A stretch of DNA of 64,000 nt from contig JAJEKV010000063.1 of NCBI GenBank assembly GCA_021234155.1, positions 7,210,095 through 7,274,094 of the forward strand. Reading direction: 5' to 3'. The notes under the pieces were generated by a model. That model saw nothing but the letters and a program-made list of their open reading frames with translations. It was not told where the DNA came from and did not search any database. The position numbers and the translations under genes were made by a program. This document shows, in pieces, positions 55,338-64,000 of the stretch (its first letter is position 1; each line of letters opens with the position of its first letter). Source of the DNA: Isoetes taiwanensis (lineage: Eukaryota; Streptophyta; Lycopodiopsida; Isoetales; Isoetaceae).

Positions 55338-57368
55338 AAGGATTGTTTGAATTCAACGATTATGAAGCTAACGGTTATTCCTTGCAAATCCCTATATTGA
55401 GCAACTTCGCATGCTCGGAACCATGGGTTGAATATGGGAAGCCAATGCCGACCGCATTGTACAAAATAAAAAGCTACCAATTCAAGTTGCTGGAAAGGAC
55501 ACTTAGTCAGACTATAATACAGGACAAGACCAAGAGCACCAGAACAAAGAAAAAAAAAGGAGATGAAAAGGGTGATGCTGCCGAAGAACCAACCGTACCC
55601 AAGGATGCCTGCAAGATAGTTTTTGCTTCAGATCCAGTTTGGGAGAAATGGAATGAATTCTGGGACGCCTACGTGGAGAAGAAGTTGCCAGATTCACAAG
55701 GAAGATTTCCTCCTGTTGACACATCAATTTTTGATATCCATATAACAGAGATGAGGAAGGCCCAGGGATTGGAAGATCAAGAACTCATCTCAGTCCTGGA
55801 TAGGTTAATCAGAAAGGAAATCCTCTACAAGAAAACCTCAGCAACAAAGGCTATGGAATCCTTTGAAGATGCATGCGACGAGCTAAAAAATATTAGAGTG
55901 CTCAAGAAGGCAGTTGGTGAGGAATTACAAAGGCTTACATCAGAGTGGTCGTTGTCGGAGTTAGGACTCATGCAAAAGTATAACGTCTCCACGGACGACC
56001 TAAAGAAGTATGTATTTTGGTCCAAGGACTTTGTCAAGCAGCAAAAGTTGAAGAACGTTGCAAAGATCAGTGGGATTCACACAAAGATTGCATCCGACTT
56101 GAAACGAAAAGTCGCGTTGGTGAAGCAGACCCCGGAGACGGAATCCACGTTTTTTTATCAAGTGTCCACTGGTTTCAAGTGTGCCTTGCCAGAAGTGGGT
56201 GAAGGTCCCCATGATATCACACTCTTCGTGCTTGATAGCCGAGGCACCAGATGGTCGCTTGAAGACTATAATACGTTCTTCAACATATGCAGTGGTTGCA
56301 CGACAGAAATGAATTACACAATCGTCACTATATGTCCCTCCGACATGTCCTATGCATATGCTCTAAGTGCTGCAAATGACTTAGAATGCATGAAAGTCAT
56401 ACGACAGGCGATCCTCATTGATGAAAACAAGGACAGTGACTTCAGCACAACAAGTAAAATTTCTCATGTGCTTATTATTATGATAGCCATGATGGATGAT
56501 AAGGAATATGAAAGGCTTAAGGGAAAAATAGATGGAGACAAACTAGCATGGCAGTGCTATCAGTTAGATGAACGCATCCTGCGAAACGTCTTCTATTTGG
56601 AGCAAGAAGACAAAGGGAAGGCTGTCAAAATCGTGGAAGAGTTAGAGGAGGAAGAGGAAGAAGAGGAAGAAAACGAGGACGACCCAGTTCTTGTGGGCCA
56701 CATTAAGTATGAGCTCCTAACTTCACATAAGGGGAAGCTAAACAAGAACGGGTTCTCTATGGACCTTTTCAAGTATCTCATTGAAGCATTTTGTCCATTG
56801 GGAACAACTTGCTGGGAACTTCACGTTGGAGGTTACATCGGTAGAGAAGCTTTGAAGTTAGCAAGGAAATGCCAGAGCGTCGTCTCCGATGATCGAGCCA
56901 AAAATTTTTTGGACCTCTTCTTTGAGAAAGTACTAGAGGAAGCACCTAGGGGACCAATCGGTAGTGCAAAAAACAAAGCTTCTAGCTCTAAGGCCGAAAT
57001 ACCTTCAGTTTTGCTTAAGGAACGGGAGATTATGAGACAGGCATTGCATGGCTCCAACATCATGGATGACATGGACGAGCAGGCAGATCACCACGTACCT
57101 ATCGACATGCCTGTGAACATATCCTTGGCCCTGAAAATATAGACCAGGATGACAATGCCAAGGATGATGATAATAACAATAATGATGATGAAGCAGACTC
57201 CAAATCTGATAACACTAGCCAGGTTAGCGTAAAGAGTAATGAACTATCAAGCGTAGTTCACACTGTACAGATCTCAACTGATGTGGTTGGTGCTTCTAGC
57301 AGACCGGAGTCAACTCAGAATAAAGATGCAAGGGAAGAAGAGACCACGGGGAATGATGAAGAAGAAAG
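55338..57368 (+). CDS. large exon: degenerate beta-class DNA methyltransferase-like protein
   Basis: A frame of about 600 codons is open from an acceptor (AAACTAG|AAGG) to 57142. A one-base shift then leads to an acidic Asp/Asn/Ser-rich linker up to a donor at 57369. Residues are counted from TTG 55343. A Lys-rich patch is at 64-75, helical charged sequence at 100-260, and the possible catalytic strand DITLFVLDSRGTRW at 291-304, where DPPY/W would stand. TIVTICPSDMSYAYAL follows at 326-341, a run of Glu at 432-443, and FCPLGTTCWELHVGG at 483-497, resembling FxGxGTT, the SAM-binding loop. The order (catalytic motif first, SAM loop later) is that of beta-class/COG0863 DNA methylases. The catalytic Pro-Pro-Tyr is absent, so a binding or inactive role is likely. 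There is no signal peptide, and a nuclear location is plausible. The family is not named with certainty. Confidence 0.5.
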
Positions 57369-57565
57369 GTATCGTGACAATGTTCCTTTTTTTGATATCC
57401 ATGCATTTTACAAACTAGAAGCATATAGAAATCGCGCCTGGCGCGATTTAGAGTTTCCTAGAGCATATTTTTGAATTATGTTGACATGCATCATTAATGA
57501 AATCGCGCCTGGCGCGTTTTCGTTTTCCATTTCTTTCATCTCATACGTTATTGTTCTCCTTACAG
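57369..57565 (+). other. intron with two AAATCGCGCC/GGCGCGATTT palindromes
   Basis: Donor AAAG|GTATCG and acceptor CTCCTTACAG|AAATG keep the reading frame (DEEER then NDLASPK). Inside are a perfect 21-bp palindrome at 57429-57449 and a second copy at 57500-57520 that lacks two bases in the right arm. Confidence 0.7.
57429..57449. repeat. perfect 21-bp palindrome, dispersed family
   Basis: AAATCGCGCC, one T, GGCGCGATTT. Other copies, exact or diverged, are at about 51530, 51588, 53826, 54977, 55052, 55086, 55161, 55199-55219 (perfect, centre A), 55309-55329, 57500 and 58735. Confidence 0.93.
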
Positions 57566-58197
57566 AAATGATTTGGCTTCCCCAAAAGTACTGGTCTTTG
57601 ATTTGAATGGTGTGCTATGTAGAACGTTACCTAAAGCAACGTTTGAAAAGTCATGGTATGCGTAACAACCATTTGACACGTACCAAATATGTTTACCCCG
57701 CCCTTATATCGGAAGGAGATGTTGGACCAGGCCTTCATCGTTTTCAGTTAGCAATTTGGTCATCTATGGAGCATAGAAATATACAGGATGTTTTGAAAGT
57801 AGTGCCTGAGCTAAATAGAGATTGGGCGTCCATCTGGGATCAAAGCAAATGTGCTTCATTCACAAACCCTAAAGAACCGACAGGTAAAAAGATATTTGTG
57901 AAATGCTTGCGCAACATGATGGATGCCCTAGGTGTTGAGGATAAGGAAGGCATGATCATTGTGGATGATGATGCTTTGAAGTGTTGCTTCAATCAGTCAC
58001 AGTCATTGAATCCGTCGCCCTATCATCCTCAAGATTTTGACAAAGATGACTTCATGCTTCGTTTTGTTAGTGTCTTGCATGAAATAGCTTTAGGAAAAAC
58101 GGTCGAAGAGATACAAACACTATACCCGCAACTTGATCGGACAGGGGAAATAGACAGGGACCTTGAGAAAATCGTTCTAGAAAGAGAACTTTTTTGA
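57566..58197 (+). CDS. FCP1/NIF-type HAD phosphatase-like domain, terminal exon
   Basis: It begins NDLASPKVLVFDLNGVLCRT. The motif FDLNGVL stands at the HAD motif I position, where DxDxT is usual; the second Asp is Asn, as I recall for the DLNG-type plant FCP1-like proteins. After about 30 codons a one-base shift near 57655 moves to a second frame, with PGLHRFQLAIWSSM (motif II Ser), IWDQSKCASF, PTGKKIFVKCLRNMM (motif III Lys) and KEGMIIVDDDALKCC (motif IV Asp pair). It ends with helical sequence and a stop at 58195-58197. The family dephosphorylates phosphoserine on proteins such as the RNA polymerase II C-terminal domain. Loss of the second Asp suggests weak or no catalysis. It is joined by splicing to the methyltransferase-like exon. 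Confidence 0.72.
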
Positions 58198-58459
58198 TAT
58201 ATATGTATACAGGAAATACACTTTCCAAAAAGTTTTGAATATGAAATATATAGTTTACACGAAAGGTTTTGAATATATATTGTGTTCTTATAGCACCATT
58301 ATTGGTTCTGTGTACGTATTGTAATTTATATTATGTGTATGGTTTGCTATACTTGCAATAATTTGTATGTATATACCGTCAATAATTTAGGTGTGTATAA
58401 ATAGGTATGCATGAAATTGGCAAACCATCGGCTTCGGCCTCCGCCTTCTGCTTGTTATT
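58198..58459. other. 3' region after the HAD exon, no gene seen
   Basis: AT-rich sequence with TATATATGTATA and GAATATATATTGTG phrases. It is a plausible 3' UTR or intron. GGCTTCGGCCTCCGCC is near 58430. Confidence 0.4.
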
Positions 58460-58690
58460 ATGGCACATTCTATTACCTGCAAGATGTACCATGCGGACCT
58501 CTGCAGGTGCCGCGAGCTAGAAATAGAACTTCAGGACTGGCTTGATGTCGTTGCTATGAATCCCGTCCGCTTCTATCCTGATCCCTTTGATGTTGTAATC
58601 CATCTTATATGGAATCCAGAGCATGGTTTGTTCATGATCGACAGGATCTCAGCACCGCCTGCAGCGCCTGACGACGATGAATCGGATTAG
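58460..58690 (+). CDS. small 76-residue ORF, unrecognised
   Basis: An ATG at 58460 opens MAHSITCKMYHADLCRCREL, then a Trp-containing amphipathic middle (DWLDVVAMNPVRFYPD, VIHLIWNPEHGLFMIDR) and an acidic tail (PDDDESD). It is intact, on the same strand as the preceding gene and about 260 bases after its stop. It is followed at 58735 by another palindrome of the intron family. It could be a separate small protein or a terminal exon of the same gene. Confidence 0.4.
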   Translation: MAHSITCKMYHADLCRCRELEIELQDWLDVVAMNPVRFYPDPFDVVIHLIWNPEHGLFMIDRISAPPAAPDDDESD

Positions 58691-58734
58691 TTTTTTAAGT
58701 TTATGTTCTATTATAATGCGTTGTTTATGCCAAG

Positions 58735-58757
58735 CAAATCGCGCCACGCGCGATTTG
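58735..58757. repeat. diverged palindrome of the AAATCGCGCC family
   Basis: CAAATCGCGCC, A, CGCGCGATTTG: 11-base arms with one mismatch. Confidence 0.85.
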
Positions 58758-59308
58758 AACCACGAAAATCTCTGTTTTGTAGCAACTTGCTTGCTGTTAT
58801 TTATTCGTAAAGCATTACAATTTCAATGTTTAGATTTCGTTGTCGTCCGTGAATGTGCGAATTAATAAGCACTTTCCTGCTTTTTCTATTGCCAACATTC
58901 TGTCATAATATGGGTCATTTGCATCGAATATTTGAATGCCTTTGCAATTTAACATAAAATGCATCTTCCTAGCCCGAAAATGAACACAGTGCAAAACTGT
59001 GGTTAATTCAATATAATGGTCAATAAAATGCTTATACGGCGCGATTTTGGAATAGACATAATCCCAATTTAATTGAATGATGGTTACCATGTGAGTGACC
59101 CGAAAGGGTTTGTTTTTCCCTTAAACCGTACATATACTCGTACTTAAGGGTAGCTTTTTGGGGTTTTTAGGACGATTTTGGCATTGTATGTGGCTGGAAA
59201 GGGGGTTTCCAAAAAAATTCAAACACGTATACAAGGGGGTTTTTGCCGACCCCTTGCACGCAGGTGGCATACCCCCTATACAATAGGTGCACCCCCCGGG
59301 ATTGCAAG
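58758..59308. other. no gene supported
   Basis: A minus frame of 86 codons at 58830-59090 is unrecognised. From about 59100 the sequence has G and T runs (GGGGGTTTTTGCC, GGGGTTTTTAGG). The break into the copia gag end lies near 59308. Confidence 0.4.
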
Positions 59309-60340
59309 CTAAATTCTTGCTACCTCCAGGGTGTCATCCTCAAGTTCACCTTCACTACTATCTTGCTTTTCTACCACATTAATACTTGTGCCTCCTCTGA
59401 ATTTTCCCCTGCCCCTGCCACCTCTATAAGTTCTAGAAGATCTCCCTCGACCTCTTCCCTTTTTCGGGCTTGGACAATCAGAAGCAAAATGACCTTTACC
59501 TTCACAATTGAAGCATCTAAATTCCTTCTCACTATTATTAGGACATTCACTCTTTAGGTGACCATATTGATTGCATGCATAACAAGGTCCTACCTTCCCT
59601 CTTGATAAACCACCTCTTTTAGTCTTACCTGTATACAAGACTTCTGTGGATGGATCAGCTTCCTCCTGTGTAACAGTAGACTGCTCAAATTCTGTACGTA
59701 TCATTCTGATAGCATGCTCCTTGGACGTGGCTACATTTCTGAGTAAAGTTGCCAAGTGATTATTGTGAGATACTGCTCTTGCCAAAGCTAGTATTTGATA
59801 CTGTTCATTCAAGATATTTCCAGCTCCCTCAAGGTCTGCAATAATAGAATCAAATCTCTCCAAAAAATCAGTCAAGTTATCCTTCTCAAACAACTTCATT
59901 TTCCTTAACTGTTTTTCCAGCACATCTATTTGTGAAGAACTCTTTTGTTCATAGTGCTTTATCAAATAATCCCACATTTCCTTAGGCTTCATACCTCGAA
60001 GCTTCAGTTTTAAGGCAGTGCCTACCTTACACATGATTATGGCCTGAGCCTCCATAATCTTAGCTTCATCTCCTGCTCCAGAACTCAGAGAAGTTGCCCT
60101 TGCAGTAGACACACCTTCACCTGAAGTTCCGTCTGCACCAGATTGAGCATTACTACTACTAGCAGCAGGATTTGAACCACCTGAGCTAGTTGCAGCTGGT
60201 ACTGGCGTACCATCAAACAAATACCACAAATTTTCAAACTCCAGCACGCCTCTAATACTCTCCTTCCAAATTTGAAAGCCTCCATCTCCCTTAAATACTT
60301 CAATTGCATTTAATAAGTTAGCACCAAATCTTGTTGTCAT
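59309..60340 (-). CDS. copia-type Gag polyprotein with two CCHC zinc knuckles
   Basis: 343 codons, ATG at 60340, 18 bases past the primer site, uninterrupted. The N-terminal half has the gag fold signature of the UBN2/Retrotran_gag class: FQIWKESIRGVLEFENLWYL (23-42), a Ser/Gly/Ala-rich linker (50-90), MWDYLIKHYEQKSSSQIDVL (122-141) and MKLFEKDNLTDFLERFDSII (148-167). Zinc knuckles CYACNQYGHLKSEC (253-266) and CFNCEGKGHFASDC (276-289) follow. An Arg/Gly tail (RGRGRSSRTYRGGRGRGK) continues to bind nucleic acid by composition, then an acidic end. Gag forms the cytoplasmic particle that packages retroelement RNA. The intact frame suggests a younger insertion than the gypsy element. The absence of pol means it would depend on another element. 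Confidence 0.92.
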   Translation of the reverse strand: MTTRFGANLLNAIEVFKGDGGFQIWKESIRGVLEFENLWYLFDGTPVPAATSSGGSNPAASSSNAQSGADGTSGEGVSTARATSLSSGAGDEAKIMEAQAIIMCKVGTALKLKLRGMKPKEMWDYLIKHYEQKSSSQIDVLEKQLRKMKLFEKDNLTDFLERFDSIIADLEGAGNILNEQYQILALARAVSHNNHLATLLRNVATSKEHAIRMIRTEFEQSTVTQEEADPSTEVLYTGKTKRGGLSRGKVGPCYACNQYGHLKSECPNNSEKEFRCFNCEGKGHFASDCPSPKKGRGRGRSSRTYRGGRGRGKFRGGTSINVVEKQDSSEGELEDDTLEVARI

Positions 60341-60358
60341 AGTGACTAGAACCTGGAA

Positions 60359-60370
60359 GCTCTGATACCA
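60359..60370 (-). promoter_or_regulatory. primer-binding site of the copia element
   Basis: GCTCTGATACCA on the plus strand, i.e. TGGTATCAGAGC on the minus strand, one base after the LTR end. Confidence 0.92.
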
Positions 60371-60371
60371 A

Positions 60372-60992
60372 TGCTCAGTTTAATGCGTATGTGCTAACTC
60401 AATTTTCTCCTAGTCTTATGCTTCAAAGCTTAATGCATTCACCAATTTCAAAACATCTCTAAGTCTATCAATGGTTTATGCAAAAGAACAATCTTCATAC
60501 AACTCAATTGTATTTCAAATCTAAACTCTTCAACAATACAAATGATAAGTTTCTTCGCCAACTTATAATTTCTAACTAGTCATTAAACCATAACTAGTCA
60601 TTAAACTTCCATTGCAAGAAGAACCATCGTCTCTATATAGCTTGCACCGTTTAAGGCCTTGTGTATACTAAAACTGGACAATCCGGCGGTTATGGAGACG
60701 GATAAACTTGCCTTCCGATCTTCATGTATATCCCACAGTCAAGGTTGCAAATTTCGGCATCTGACGATGACGATTTATCCCACAGGCCTGGCTTCAAAAT
60801 AATGCACCTCGACCATTGAACTTTAATTTTCTCTTTCTTCACAAGAAATACCCTTGCAACAATGTCTCCATGTTTGCCATTGATTTCACACCCTAATCAT
60901 TTGCTTGACCGACTGTTTAATTGGATCACACAACTACAGGGGAGCCAAATTGTGGTCCCTAATCCCCTGATGCATTGATATTCCCTGTAACA
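60372..60992 (-). repeat. 5' LTR of the copia element
   Basis: On the minus strand it runs from TGTTACAGGGAATATC (60992) to ..AAACTGAGCA (60372), about 620 bp with TG..CA ends and next to the primer site. Only one copy is present, so the outer boundary is inferred from the termini. Confidence 0.68.
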
Positions 60993-61010
60993 ACCTAAAT
61001 ATCACATGAT

Positions 61011-62616
61011 TCATAAATCCATCAGGGAGGTTATAAGATTTCTAAAAAACCAGTAACCAAACTGGTTTACAAATCAACAAGTGTTGCTGAGATATTTGAG
61101 AATGCAAAGACAGTCTTGAATCAGTTCATTCCACACAACTATGAGGGGAGGTGGTAGGCCAAACAATTTAGGGATTGTTTGGCAACGTTTCCAAAGGATT
61201 CAATTGTTTCAGTGATCGACTTTGCTGAGAATTATACCTTCAAGATCCAACAAGAAATCCAAAGCCTTCATTGGAGGAATGATCAGTGCACAATTTTGGT
61301 ACACATTACGTACAGACATGCAGCAAAATTAGATGATCCTCATTTAGATGAGAATGAAAGAAGAATTATCAAAGAGACACATTTCTACATCTCAGATGAT
61401 AGGGAACATGACACCTTATTTGTGCAACACTGCTTGCTCAAACATGCAAATTTTTTAGCAGACAAAGGTATCAAATATAAGTAGCATATTATGTGGTCTG
61501 ATGGATGCTCTCATCAGTTTAAAGGTGCAAGGCCATTTTATTTCCTTGGTAGGTACTACCAAAACTCCAGCATTCCAATAAATTGGAATTATTTTGCTTC
61601 ATACCATGGAAAATGTATTATGAAATGTTTTGTTCTTTTATTGTTGTATTCCTATGCATGATCAGTCATTTTTCTTGAGACAGGTGAACATGATAGTGTT
61701 GGAGCTGTCATTAAGAGGGCACTAACTCATAAAATGTTAAAGAGGAATTCAACACCATTGAGAAATGCACATGATGTAGTTGTTTTTTGTACGAGACATT
61801 TCAAAGAACATTCCACAATTGAAGGGAAGGACAGATTTAGGTATTTTCTCAAAACCCTTTTATATCAATTCATATTTTGTTTGAATGTTCTATGTTCGTG
61901 AAACTGCAGGTTTATTTGGGAAATAGGAATTGATGAAGTTGACTGGAGTGAGACTTATGAGGCATATTCAAAGTACAGACCCTACTCAAGTAGCACACAT
62001 GAATTATTCTTGTTTCTGCCACAATTGATGGCTTGGTAAGTATGGCAAGTGTCCAAACAGGGAGAGAATAGGCACATGGATTTTTTCTGAGCTAAGACCA
62101 GGTGCTGAATATAAAGATGAAGCCGCTGATGGTCCTGTTTATGAGGGAGATCCTGAATGGAAGTCAGATATAATTGCAATTGGAGATAACTTTGCAGTCA
62201 ATGCCGAGCCTAACAACAAAGAAAAGGTAGATTTTTATATTCTGAAATGCACACAGGTTAAACATATCATTGAGAAAGCATACAAGGATCCTTGGGGGCA
62301 GAAGTTTGGTAGGAATGAAGTTGTTGTAACAGGAAAGTACTACAAGTTCATTGGAGGCTGCAGATACGAGTTGCTAGAGCATGATCCTGAATGTAGTGTT
62401 TACAGTCATTTAGTTACTGCAGTGAACTTTGTCATGCATCACATGGGAAATAACCAGTATGAGCTTGATGAAGACGTGCATGATCACATCATGGACAGCT
62501 TGCCACAAAACACTACCATCTTGGCACAAGATGCAGTTGAGTCAAAATCACAAACTCAAAGCAGTGCACAGGTTGCAAAGAAAAGAAGAAGAAAGAATGG
62601 AGACAATGAAATATAA
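61011..62616 (+). pseudogene. transposase-like protein of an uncharacterised family, spliced, with stops
   Basis: A frame from about 61020 carries KKPVTKLVYKSTSVAEIFEN, then after a TAG (about 61155) DFAENYTFKIQQEIQSLHWR (61222-61281), ISDDREHDTLFVQHCLLKHA and, after another stop (61482), HIMWSDGCSHQFKGARPFYF and SSIPINWNYFASYHGK. Intron 61615-61683 keeps phase into EHDSVGAVIKRAL. Intron 61841-61909 keeps phase into FIWEIGIDEVDWSETYEAYS. A shift near 62030 leads to YGKCPNRERIGTWIFSELRP and a Lys/Arg-rich C-terminus (KKRRRKN). I recall WSDG..FK, W..FA..HGK and D..GA.IKR in a widespread uncharacterised family of animals and plants with transposase-like distribution; I cannot name it. Conserved acidic residues suggest a nuclease fold. 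Confidence 0.55.
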
Positions 62617-63027
62617 GCCATTCCAACCATTTCAGGTTTTTGGAATTATAACCATTACAGAAATTAAAATCATTGAATTCTAAACATTGACATTGTAAAA
62701 ATGTAACCATTATCCAATTGCTTTCACAAAACAAACCAATTAACACAATCTCATTTACAAGTAAACACAATCCACTTTCACAAACAAACCCAATTGCTTT
62801 GTATAACACAATCAAGTATTAAAACAGTTGCTTTCTAAAACAATTGCTTTCTAAAACAATCAATTGCTTTCTAAAACAATCAAGTATTAAAACAAGACAT
62901 TGGTTAAAACTGTAGATCATATATTAATAGGTGCTGAAGGGTTTACAAAAATACCAAAATGTACAGCTCCATTTCACAGAAATGAGCATGTCATAGTAGT
63001 ACTGTTAAGTAGTTATAATTTAAAGTT
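62617..63027. other. convergent intergenic region with short tandem repeats
   Basis: CAATTGCTTTCTAAAACAAT repeats three to four times at about 62820-62885, flanked by AAGTATTAAAACA copies. It holds the 3' ends of the two convergent genes. No conventional polyadenylation signal is singled out. Confidence 0.5.
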
Positions 63028-64000
63028 TCAAGCCATAGAAAACCACCTACATTTGAAAATTGGTGGTTTTCTTTCATAAAGTAATTCACTTCTTTTCCAC
63101 TTGTTTGTCCTGGCAATACTTTGCCAAGGTAATACAGGGTTCACTTCTTCAGAACTGCTACTTCCTGAATCATACTGCTCAGCCAAATCTCCAAGTGCTG
63201 GTGACTTCAGCACTTCCTCAATATCTGCTTTGTCCTGAGGTTCAGCAGCAAGATTATTCACAGTTTCTGCATTGCATTGTAGCAGAAATCAGTAAGGAAT
63301 GAAACAAAAAAGTTAAGCATACAAACATTTCATAAATAAATAAGTTATGTTACCTGTTGAACCTATTTTAATCTTCTCAGGAGTGGTAACATCACCTTTC
63401 AGCAGGTTGTCATTCAACCTTGGTGATTTCCTCGTGCTTTTGAGAGGGCTGACATGGGCAAATTTCACTGGACTTAACTTGTCCACATCAATAAAACCTG
63501 CAAAATATTTCTACAAGCTACAGTACATGAAAACTTTTAAAACAAATAAAATATAGAGTCAAAGTCATTACCTTTCTCCAGTTTGAGCTTCTTCACAGAT
63601 CTGGTCTTCTTCTTTGCAACTCTCTCTGCAATGAAGTCAGGAGCAGCAGGTAGCGTGTACAGAGAAGTGTTGCTATCACCTTCTTCTTTACCTCTTTTCT
63701 TGGTCCTCAGCACCTTGTTTTTCTTGTCTTCCTTGTTACTTTCATTGTCACTATCATTCTCACTTTCTGTGTCACTTTCAACAGGATGGTACTCTTTATA
63801 TACCAATTCTTGCAATATGCTGCCTGGAACCTCTTCATGGCCGGGTAGGTACAAAGGTAACAATGCATCTGATCCAAAAACAGCAGAAAAGCAAAAAACA
63901 TGGTATTTGTGACCACATGTTAATTTGACATGCAATTCATAATCTCTGCAGAACAAAAGGCCACATGCTTCACATGCATCCTTATTATCCAAGAAAGGCA
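63028..64000 (-). CDS. three-exon gene for a Cys/His-rich, acidic and basic protein, 5' end off window
   Basis: Exon 63572-64000 is open to the window edge. It encodes ACEACGLLFCRDYELHVKLT with CGHKYHVFCF, a Cys/His cluster (CxxC...C...CxH..H..C) suggestive of a zinc-binding RING- or PHD-like fold. An acidic stretch (ESDTESENDSDNESNKED) and basic patches (RTKKRGK, KKKTRSVKKLKL) follow. Exon 63354-63497 (VDKLSPVKFAHVSPLKSTRK) and exon 63028-63266 (ends KPPIFKCRWFSMA) join in phase through clean GT-AG borders. The composition suggests a nuclear protein. All three exons are intact, unlike the neighbour facing it. The family is not identified. It may be a lineage-specific transposon-associated gene, given its setting. 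Confidence 0.6.

Larger units (their letters stand above)
59309..60992 (-). mobile_element. truncated Ty1/copia-type retrotransposon (LTR, primer site, gag)
   Basis: On the minus strand an LTR (60372-60992) is followed by a tRNA-Met primer site and an intact gag frame. The element then ends: no protease, integrase, reverse transcriptase or 3' LTR follows. It could be a gag-only derivative or a deletion product. No target duplication could be assigned because the 3' end is missing. Confidence 0.8.

Noticed and set aside
55338-57142. Calling an active DNA methyltransferase
   Set aside because: No DPPY/W motif is present, and the SAM-loop match is partial; only a degenerate likeness is defensible.
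62429-62683. 84-codon plus-strand frame
   Set aside because: It overlaps in another frame the C-terminal part of the transposase-like gene, which has the better protein-like sequence.
1-64000. tRNA, snRNA or rRNA genes
   Set aside because: No convincing A/B-box pair, cloverleaf arm set or conserved snRNA/rRNA segment was noticed by eye; a covariance-model scan would be needed to exclude diverged copies.
1-64000. Naming the species
   Set aside because: Repeat types and the kinase-like family point to a land plant, perhaps seed-free, but no single gene here allows a firm identification.

Overview
The window looks like nuclear DNA of a land plant. The evidence is a CACTA (En/Spm) transposon with a plant-type transposase, Ty3/gypsy and Ty1/copia LTR elements primed by initiator-Met tRNA, AAACCCT (TTTAGGG-type) telomere-like repeats, and short GT-AG introns. 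A kinase-like fragment recalls families I associate with seed-free plants (moss, lycophyte, fern). That lineage hint is inference only. Little ordinary host coding sequence is recognisable; most of the window is nested mobile DNA.

Layout. (1) 1-1976: unassigned flank with short tandem duplications. (2) 1977-45401: one old Ty3/gypsy element, with a 5-bp AATCG duplication on both outer sides and a decayed gag-pol whose pol is cut off after reverse transcriptase. Its 3' LTR is split by (3) 5082-44849: a CACTA transposon of about 39.8 kb with matching terminal inverted repeats and a TAAT repeat at both junctions. Read left to right the CACTA element holds: CpG-rich subterminal repeats; a nested 2.1-kb hAT element with a perfect 8-bp duplication; a spliced TNPA-like gene; a kinase-like captured fragment; a purine-only tract; a 20-kb tandem array of a 1.1-kb satellite (18 recognisable units, interrupted by a 13-N gap); a remnant of another CACTA end; a decayed TNPD transposase with its expected regions in order; a short telomere-like tract; an antisense SNF2-helicase fragment; and the right subterminal repeats.

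(4) 45402-51480: flank with weak candidate exons, low-complexity sequence and a GC-rich palindrome. (5) 51.5-58.8 kb: remains of spliced genes whose introns carry a recurring 21-bp palindrome (arms AAATCGCGCC/GGCGCGATTT) and one roughly 380-bp fold-back. The main gene joins a ParB-like IDGQ segment, a degenerate beta-class DNA methyltransferase-like region, an acidic linker and an FCP1/NIF-type HAD phosphatase-like domain. I consider it the most unusual unit here. (6) 59.3-61.0 kb: a truncated copia element (LTR, primer site and gag). (7) 61.0-64.0 kb: a decayed transposase-like gene facing an apparently intact three-exon gene for a Cys/His-rich, probably nuclear protein that runs off the window edge.

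The order of events readable from the nesting is: gypsy insertion, then LTR divergence, then CACTA insertion into the 3' LTR, with the hAT insertion inside the CACTA element later than the CACTA element itself. The many one-base frame breaks could be true decay or residual assembly indels. The satellite array and its 13-N gap suggest long-read assembly with optical-map scaffolding.
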